From JADIYM01 sp964641945 (GTDB lineage Bacteria; Acidobacteriota; Blastocatellia; UBA7656; JADIYM01), in assembly GCA_964641945.1 (NCBI GenBank), contig CAZXLQ010000261.1, positions 1-7,443 of the forward strand: a stretch of DNA of 7,443 nt. The letters run 5' to 3'. Below the pieces are notes generated by a model. It did not search any database, had not been told where the DNA came from, and was given only the letters and a program-made list of their open reading frames with translations. Shown piece by piece: positions 1 through 4,567 of the stretch. Made by a program: the position numbers and the translations under genes. Numbering within the stretch: position 1 is the stretch's first letter; each line of letters begins with the position of its first letter.

Positions 1-249
1 GACCGCTCCGCGGTCGCAGTCGGCTGTCCCTCCACGCGCTGTCTGATCCTGGAACAGGTTTCGTGGCGGAGCACAGAGTCACGGAGGACTCTGTGCTATC
101 TGCACGGCCGCGCAATCGGCCACGAATTGTTCACGCCGACGTAACACCGGGAGCGATCCGTCAGGATCTTCGCGTCGAGTGGAATCGTACAGGCTTCTCC
201 TGAAGCTGCGGCATTCAGGGTTGGAGGACGTCGAGAGCAAGGAGTCTCT
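1..249. other. Gene-free 5' flank with several small inverted repeats
   Basis: No convincing coding sequence lies here on either strand. It holds several perfect inverted repeats: GACCGC/GCGGTC at 1-6 and 10-15 (3-nt loop), the larger structure at 60-126 (separate entry), GATCC/GGATC at 155-159 and 164-168, and CCTGAA/TTCAGG at 199-204 and 214-219. None is followed by a run of T, so none is a textbook intrinsic terminator, although the one at the window edge could belong to the end of an upstream gene. The segment ends in a good ribosome binding site (AAGGAG, 239-244) for the gene at 250. I could not identify a credible -35/-10 promoter for that gene by eye. Confidence 0.6.
60..126. repeat. 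Nested inverted repeat, possible structured element
   Basis: Seen directly: a perfect 11-bp stem, AGCACAGAGTC at 70-80 pairing with GACTCTGTGCT at 87-97, around a 6-nt loop. A second short stem, GGCCG/CGGCC, lies at 106-110 and 117-121. An outer 8-bp stem, TTCGTGGC at 60-67 pairing with GCCACGAA at 119-126, encloses the first hairpin but competes with the second for bases 119-121. No T-run follows, so a Rho-independent terminator is not supported on the + strand. It could be a dispersed palindromic repeat, a transcript-end hairpin of an upstream gene, or a structured leader. The stems are certain; their function is unknown. Confidence 0.5.
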
Positions 250-1101
250 ATGACCACTTCACGAATTGAATCTACGACGCATCGAGAGTTGGCGGATCGG
301 ATTTCGAGCTATCGCTTCAATGACGGAGGAGAGTCGCTGACCTTCGAGCGGCGCCTTGCAATGGAGAACGGATGGGCGCCGGACTACACCCGGCGGGTCG
401 TCGACGAATACCGGAAGTTCATGTTCCTGGCGGTCGTCGCCGGGCATCCGGTGACGCCGTCGGACCAGGTGGACCAGGTGTGGCACCTGCATCTGTCGTA
501 TTCGCGAACTTACTTTGGAGAGTGGTGCAACGAAGTGCTCGGGACGACCGTGCATCATGGTCCGAGTCGGGGAGGAAGCGACGAGGGGCGGAAGTTCCGC
601 AACTGGTATGAGGCGACGCTGCGGAGCTATCGCGAGCATTTCGGTCACGACGCCCCGGCCGACATCTGGCCCGCCGCGTCCGTCCGGTTCGGTGACGACC
701 TGGCCTTTCAGCGGGTGAACCTGCGCAGGAGCTGGGTGATTCCGAAGCCGACGGCACTCGGCGCCGGGTCGGTGGCGACGGGTCTCGCCCTCCCGATTCT
801 CGTCGCCGCCGGGGGCTCGGCAATGATCGGCGATGGTGTCTCGCAAGGGGTTGTTCTCGTGGTCAGCTTCGCGGTCGTGTTCCTCTTGATTGCCGGTATC
901 AGGCGACTCGCTGGCCAGGGCGGAAGGCGGCGAGGGAGACACGATGGCGGCGGCTGTGGCGGTGACGGTGGATGTGGTGGGCGTTCCAATGACAACGACT
1001 CGGGCTGCGGCGCCGATGGCGGATCTGGTGGCGACGGTGGAGGTGGAGACGGCGGAGGCGGATGCGGTGGAGGAGGCTGTGGCGGCGGTTGCGGGAGCTA
1101 G
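250..1101 (+). CDS. Glycine-rich-domain (DUF1399-like) membrane protein with Gly/Cys-rich tail
   Basis: This 283-residue protein has three parts. Residues about 30-135 form a soluble domain with a conserved-looking signature: VDQVWHLHLSYSRTY at 74-88, C93, and VHHGP at 101-105. That pattern resembles the glycine-rich-domain/DUF1399 family, whose biochemical role is not established. The Trp, His and Cys residues (W78, H79, H81, C93, H102, H103) look like a possible metal site, which is inference. Two hydrophobic segments follow, about 168-193 and 199-217, separated by a very short turn. A basic stretch (RRLAGQGGRRRGR, 218-230) leads into a tail, 231-283, that is mostly Gly with Asp and six Cys (236, 242, 253, 272, 277, 281). 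Bacterial membrane proteins with Gly/Cys-rich ends, such as the TIGR04222 group, look similar; assignment to that group is from memory and unverified. The ATG at 250 has AAGGAG five bases upstream. The gene is separated from the fad operon by 265 bp and a large inverted repeat, so a shared function is not implied. Glycine codons are mixed (GGC, GGT, GGA), which suggests selection on the protein. Confidence 0.8.
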   Translation: MTTSRIESTTHRELADRISSYRFNDGGESLTFERRLAMENGWAPDYTRRVVDEYRKFMFLAVVAGHPVTPSDQVDQVWHLHLSYSRTYFGEWCNEVLGTTVHHGPSRGGSDEGRKFRNWYEATLRSYREHFGHDAPADIWPAASVRFGDDLAFQRVNLRRSWVIPKPTALGAGSVATGLALPILVAAGGSAMIGDGVSQGVVLVVSFAVVFLLIAGIRRLAGQGGRRRGRHDGGGCGGDGGCGGRSNDNDSGCGADGGSGGDGGGGDGGGGCGGGGCGGGCGS

Positions 1102-1132
1102 CGCGAGATTCGATAGCGGTCCTGATTCGCTC

Positions 1133-1247
1133 CTCTGCGCCTTTGCGTCCGCCCTTTGCGTCTTTGCGAGAAACTGAACGTCAAGACGTGTCCTTTTCAG
1201 AGTCAGCTTCCCGCAAAGACGCAAAGGGCGGACGCAAAGGCGCAGAG
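1133..1247. repeat. Perfect 36-bp inverted repeat made of CGCAAAG units
   Basis: The left arm (1133-1168) and right arm (1212-1247) are exact reverse complements over 36 bp. The match continues inward for nine more positions with two mismatches (1169-1177 with 1203-1211), leaving a loop of about 25 nt. That loop contains its own small palindrome, ACGTC-AA-GACGT, at 1178-1189. Within the right arm the word CGCAAAG recurs at 1212, 1220 and 1233, and GACGCAAAGG occurs twice (1218-1227 and 1231-1240). Similar CGCAAAGACGCAAAG-type hairpins are, to my knowledge, common intergenic repeats in many environmental bacterial genomes. There is no T-run on either side, so it is not a canonical terminator, though as RNA it would form a very stable hairpin and could protect or end transcripts. 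It sits between the membrane-protein gene and the fad operon promoter. Small non-autonomous mobile or REP-like element is the best guess. Confidence 0.85.
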
Positions 1248-1294
1248 AATGGGTCGCCGCCCGACCTTGAAACCCGCCCCCCCAACATTGCGCA

Positions 1295-1324
1295 TTGCGT
1301 CATCGACTCCCACCGTGTTAGAAA
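1295..1324 (+). promoter_or_regulatory. Probable sigma-70-type promoter of the fad operon
   Basis: TTGCGT at 1295-1300 (4 of 6 to TTGACA) and TAGAAA at 1319-1324 (4 of 6 to TATAAT) are separated by 18 bp. Transcription would begin near 1330, inside the FadR-type operator at 1325-1342 and about 36 nt before the proposed TTG start. The pairing of promoter and operator makes biological sense for repression, but both hexamers are imperfect and the region is GC-rich, so chance matches are possible. Confidence 0.35.
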
Positions 1325-1342
1325 TGAATGGCGGTTCATTCA
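1325..1342. promoter_or_regulatory. FadR-type operator (TGAATG-N6-CATTCA palindrome)
   Basis: The sequence TGAATGGCGGTTCATTCA is an 18-bp dyad with perfect 6-bp half sites. The B. subtilis FadR (YsiA) consensus, as I recall it, is TGAATGANTANTCATTCA. The site matches 13 of its 16 defined positions, and all three mismatches are in the centre. It lies directly upstream of a gene encoding a FadR-like TetR regulator, just after the proposed -10 element. Binding here should block initiation of the whole operon, with release by long-chain acyl-CoA (family knowledge for B. subtilis FadR). No second good copy was found in the window. Confidence 0.75.
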
Positions 1343-1366
1343 GTACGAATCCGGAGCATTGATCCC

Positions 1367-1975
1367 TTGGCACGTGACCCGAAACTGTCGGCGAGCCGTA
1401 AGCCCGAGAAGTACGACGCGATCCTTCGCGCCGCGATCCGGGTGTTCGCCCGCAACGGCTTCTTCAACGCCAAGGTCGCCGACGTCGCAAGGGAAGCCGG
1501 AGTCGCCGACGGCACCGTTTACCTCTACTTCAAGAACAAGGAACACATCCTCGTCTCGATCTTCGAAGAGACGATGCACGAATCGATCTCGGAGGGGCGC
1601 GAGGTCATCCATTCGATCGATGACCCGCGAGAGAAGCTCAAGCGCATCGCTGCGCTCCACCTCGAGCGAATGGGTGCCGACCGAGACCTTGCCGTCGTTT
1701 TCCAGGTCGAGCTTCGGTCATCGACAAAGTTCATGGAGCAGTTCTCCGAAACGCGGGTCTCGGAGTACCTGGACCTGATCCGGTCAGTCATTCTCGAGGG
1801 TCAGCGCGCCGGCTGCTTCCGCCCGTCGCTCGACGCCAACGTCGCCAGCAAGGTCTTCTTCGGCGCGCTCGACGAAATGGTGACGAACTGGGTTCTCAGC
1901 CGAAAGTCATACGACCTGCGGTCGACGGCAGACAGCGTCATCGACCTCTATTTCAACGGCGTTACAGCCGCCTGA
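1367..1975 (+). CDS. fadR: TetR-family fatty acid degradation regulator, FadR/YsiA type
   Basis: Dimeric DNA-binding repressor expected to shut off fatty acid degradation genes and to release DNA when it binds long-chain acyl-CoA. Numbering from the TTG start (202 residues; B. subtilis FadR is about 194), residues 17-63 are the TetR helix-turn-helix domain, with the recognition part VADGTVYLYFKNKEHIL at 46-62, almost the same as I recall for B. subtilis FadR. The ligand domain keeps family-like segments: VFQVELRSS at 111-119 and VFFGALDEMVTNWVL at 163-177, followed by KSYDL. Start choice: an upstream in-frame ATG at 1328 exists, but it lies inside the operator and upstream of or at the likely transcription start. 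TTG at 1367 has GGAG at 1353-1356 and gives a normal family length. The gene is first in the operon, 24 nt before the acyl-CoA synthetase, and is probably autoregulated through the operator at 1325-1342. Function is well supported; the start codon is less certain. Confidence 0.88.
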   Translation: MARDPKLSASRKPEKYDAILRAAIRVFARNGFFNAKVADVAREAGVADGTVYLYFKNKEHILVSIFEETMHESISEGREVIHSIDDPREKLKRIAALHLERMGADRDLAVVFQVELRSSTKFMEQFSETRVSEYLDLIRSVILEGQRAGCFRPSLDANVASKVFFGALDEMVTNWVLSRKSYDLRSTADSVIDLYFNGVTAA

Positions 1976-1999
1976 CGATATCGACGGAGAGCATTCGAC

Positions 2000-3832
2000 A
2001 TGCCACTGCCAGAGACCATTCCTCAACTCTTCAGGGAAGCCGCGCGGCGATTCGACCGGCCCATCGTGCTGTCCTCGAAGCGCGACGGAGTATGGGTTCC
2101 GATCTCGCACAAGCAGCTCGTCGAGCGCGTCCGTCAGCTGACCGCCGGGTTCTTCGACCTCGGCATTAGGAAGGGCGATCGCATTGCCGTGCTTTCCGAG
2201 AGTCGTCCCGAATGGACGATCACGGATCTCGCGACCGTCGGACTCGGCGGTGCGCTCGTACCGATTTACCCCACGCTGACGCCCGATCACGTCGAGCACA
2301 TCCTCACTGATTCGGGCGCCCGCGTGTGCGTCGTGTCGGACGCCATCCAGCTTGCCAAGGTCCTGCACCTCGTTCCCAAGCTCGAGGCGCTCGAGTTCGT
2401 GGTCGTTCTCGATCCTGCGGACTGGTCCGACGATGCGCCTGTCATGTCGATGCACGAGCTCGAAGCTCGGGGCGCCCGCAGGCTGGACGTGGAACCGGAC
2501 CTGCCGGAACGGCTCGCCGACGATATCCGACCCGACGATCTCGCGACGCTCATCTACACCTCGGGAACGACCGGGAAGCAGAAGGGCGTAATGCTCACGC
2601 ACCGCAATTTCGTTTCGAACATCCACGGGACGTTCGAGACGGCCCTGAAACTCGACCCGGACGACGTTGCGCTGTCGTACCTCCCGCTCTCGCACATTCT
2701 CGAGCGCACCGCCGTTTACGCCTATCTGAATGTCGGCGCCTCGCTTTACTACGCCACGTCGTTCGAGAAGGTAGCGGCTGAGTTTCGCGAGGTCCGGCCG
2801 ACGGTCGGCACGAGCGTTCCGCGGTTCTTCGAGAAGATGTACGAGACGATCTGCGGCCTGGGAAAGAGTGCCGGCGGCGTGAAGTCGCTGATCTTCGAGC
2901 GCGCGCTGAAAGCAGGCGATCACGTGGCGCGAGCCACACACTCCGGGCAGTCTCCGCATCCGATGGTCCAGCTCGAATACAACTGCGTGTCGAACCGGCT
3001 CGTTTTCGACAAGTGGCGAGACGCACTTGGCGGCCGGCTGCGTTTCTTTCTTTCGGGCGGCGCTCCACTCTCACCCGACATCGCCTATGCATTCCTGGGC
3101 GCCGGCATCACGATTTACGAGGGTTACGGCCTGACCGAGACGTCACCGGTCATCGCGATCAACAACGCGGCCGCGTGGAGGATCGGGACGGTAGGAAAGC
3201 CCCTGGCGAACGTGTCGGTCAAGCTGGCCGAGGACGGCGAGATTCTCGTGTCCGGTCCGTCGATCATGCAGGGTTACTACAACCTGCCGCACGCCACCGC
3301 CGAGGCCTTCACCGAGGACGGTTATTTCCGCACCGGCGACATCGGAATGCTCGACGCCCAGGGCTATCTGAAAATCACCGACCGGAAAAAGGACCTGCTG
3401 AAGACGTCGGGCGGCAAATACGTGGCGCCGCAACCGATCGAAAACGCGCTCAAGTTCTCGAACCTCATCTCTCAGGCAGTTGTCATCGGAGACCGCCGCA
3501 AATATTGCTCGGCGCTCATCGTGCCGAACCGCGAAGCCCTCGGGCCCGTGCTTCTCGCGAAAGGCATCAAGCTGGACGAGCGTGAGTCCCTGCTGACGAA
3601 TCCGCAGGTGCTCGAGATCTACGAGCAGGTGGTGCGCGACCTGACCGGCCACCTTCCGCGTTACGAGCAGATCAAGAAGATCGCGCTCCTGCCGAACGAG
3701 CTCACCATCGAGTCAGGCGAACTGACGCCTACGCTCAAGGTGAAGCGCAAAGTCGTCGCGGAGCGTTATGGCGACGTCATCGAATCTCTGTACAGCGACG
3801 CCGACGTCGCGGGAGCCGGATCCGGTGCCTGA
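2000..3832 (+). CDS. fadD: Long-chain fatty acid--CoA ligase (AMP-forming)
   Basis: Activates free fatty acids with ATP and CoA to acyl-CoA via an acyl-adenylate, the entry step of beta-oxidation; probably cytosolic or peripheral at the inner face of the membrane. The 610-residue protein has the full adenylate-forming motif set: the phosphate-binding loop YTSGTTGKQKG at 186-196 followed by VMLTH, SYLPLSHILER in the middle of the large domain, YGLTET at 376-381, the ribose-binding TGD at 445-447, the hinge ITDRKKDLLKTSGGKYVAPQ at 459-478, and a C-terminal LTPTLKVKRK at 575-584 that carries the expected catalytic lysine (probably K580). Length and motif spelling fit the FadD15-like/long-chain group rather than acetyl-CoA synthetases. 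The ATG has GGAGA at 1986-1990. Its last codons overlap the start of the next gene by 8 nt, suggesting translational coupling. Chain-length preference cannot be read from the sequence. B. subtilis LcfA is the functional analogue, but orthology is not shown. Confidence 0.92.
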   Translation: MPLPETIPQLFREAARRFDRPIVLSSKRDGVWVPISHKQLVERVRQLTAGFFDLGIRKGDRIAVLSESRPEWTITDLATVGLGGALVPIYPTLTPDHVEHILTDSGARVCVVSDAIQLAKVLHLVPKLEALEFVVVLDPADWSDDAPVMSMHELEARGARRLDVEPDLPERLADDIRPDDLATLIYTSGTTGKQKGVMLTHRNFVSNIHGTFETALKLDPDDVALSYLPLSHILERTAVYAYLNVGASLYYATSFEKVAAEFREVRPTVGTSVPRFFEKMYETICGLGKSAGGVKSLIFERALKAGDHVARATHSGQSPHPMVQLEYNCVSNRLVFDKWRDALGGRLRFFLSGGAPLSPDIAYAFLGAGITIYEGYGLTETSPVIAINNAAAWRIGTVGKPLANVSVKLAEDGEILVSGPSIMQGYYNLPHATAEAFTEDGYFRTGDIGMLDAQGYLKITDRKKDLLKTSGGKYVAPQPIENALKFSNLISQAVVIGDRRKYCSALIVPNREALGPVLLAKGIKLDERESLLTNPQVLEIYEQVVRDLTGHLPRYEQIKKIALLPNELTIESGELTPTLKVKRKVVAERYGDVIESLYSDADVAGAGSGA

Positions 3833-4535
3833 TTCACCGTTCACACCCCGGAGGCTGCGCGTCGAAAGTGTCGCTCGGCGCACCGAGTCCGTATGGCTCT
3901 TCACGTTCGTCGCGGCCGATGGCGACAGGATCGACGACGTGAAGTTCGAACCGGGACAGGTCGCCGTGCTGTCGGTGCCGGAAGTGGGCGAGACGTACAT
4001 GGCCATCGCGTCGGCGCCGGATGTGCGGCATCGGCTCGAGTTCCTGGTGAAGAACGAAGGCCCGTTCGGCACTCGGCTGTTCGATCTCGGTCACGAGGCC
4101 GACGTGTCTCTCGTGCGGCTCGCCGGCCGCGGATTCCCGGTGGATCAGTACTGGGGTCGCGACCTCCTGTTCGTTGCGGCCGGGACGGCCATCGCACCAA
4201 TCAGAGCCGCCGTTTCGCACGCGGCTGCGCGGCGCTCGTCGTTCGGGCGATTGATACTCGTGCACGGAGTCCGCCGCCCGCAGGACCTCGCTGTCGATGA
4301 CGAAATCGACTCGTGGCGCCACGCGGACGTCGACGTCGTGCTTACCGTCACCCAGCCGGGTGAAGACGGCTGGCGCGGATCGACGGGCCGCGTCCAGAAG
4401 CTGCTCGAGGCCTCCGTACGAGCGTCGACGAATCCCGTCGCGTTCGTCTGCGGATCGAGAGAGATGATGGACGAAACGACCGACGTGCTCGTCGACCTGG
4501 GGGTCGATCGAGAACACATCATTCGAAACTACTGA
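3825..4535 (+). CDS. FNR-like FAD/NAD(P)H-binding oxidoreductase in the fad operon
   Basis: A compact 236-residue protein of the ferredoxin-NADP+ reductase superfamily: an N-terminal FAD-binding barrel and a C-terminal NAD(P)-binding domain. From the GTG start, YMAIAS at 58-63 stands where flavin-binding RxYS normally occurs, but the Arg and the Tyr-Ser pair are absent. GPFGTRLFDL follows at 79-88, AAGTAIAPIRA (pyridine-nucleotide loop) at 118-128, and CGSREMM with the C-terminal helix at 209 onward. The MAIAS variant resembles the plant pKIWI502-like reductases. C209 is the only cysteine, so there is no iron-sulfur cluster, which argues against PyrK or sulfhydrogenase gamma subunits. Start choice: an in-frame ATG at 3768 would force a 65-nt overlap with the synthetase gene. 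GTG at 3825 overlaps by only 8 nt and has GGGAG at 3811-3815. The redox partner is unknown. The operon position suggests electron handling linked to beta-oxidation or lipid metabolism, which is inference. Confidence 0.8.
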   Translation: MPDSPFTPRRLRVESVARRTESVWLFTFVAADGDRIDDVKFEPGQVAVLSVPEVGETYMAIASAPDVRHRLEFLVKNEGPFGTRLFDLGHEADVSLVRLAGRGFPVDQYWGRDLLFVAAGTAIAPIRAAVSHAAARRSSFGRLILVHGVRRPQDLAVDDEIDSWRHADVDVVLTVTQPGEDGWRGSTGRVQKLLEASVRASTNPVAFVCGSREMMDETTDVLVDLGVDREHIIRNY

Positions 4536-4567
4536 CCAGCAGGAAAATTACTCGCAGCGAGGCATTC

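Noticed and set aside
155..168. GATCC/GGATC hairpin considered as a terminator or leader element
   Set aside because: Only 5 bp with a 4-nt loop and just two T after it. This is expected by chance in GC-rich DNA.
259..1224. 321-codon open frame on the minus strand over the membrane-protein gene
   Set aside because: Its Ala/Thr/Ser-rich stretch is simply the antisense of the Gly-rich tail, and it runs into the inverted repeat. No ribosome binding site or family resemblance was seen.
1212..1247. Recurring CGCAAAG words considered as a CRISPR-like or iteron array
   Set aside because: Spacing is irregular (8 and 13 nt) and there are no spacers of uniform length. The words are better explained as internal structure of the hairpin repeat.
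1277..1283. Run of seven C upstream of the fad promoter, considered as a phase-variable tract
   Set aside because: It is short, lies outside any gene and upstream of the -35 element rather than in the spacer. Nothing else supports slippage control.
1062..1778. 238-codon plus-strand frame spanning the Gly-rich tail, repeat and regulator
   Set aside because: It crosses the inverted repeat and is out of frame with the clear TetR protein. Its Arg/Ser-rich translation is typical of a shadow frame.
1907..2959. 350-codon open frame on the minus strand
   Set aside because: Antisense to the regulator end and the acyl-CoA synthetase. It has no motifs, and the + strand gene is unambiguous.
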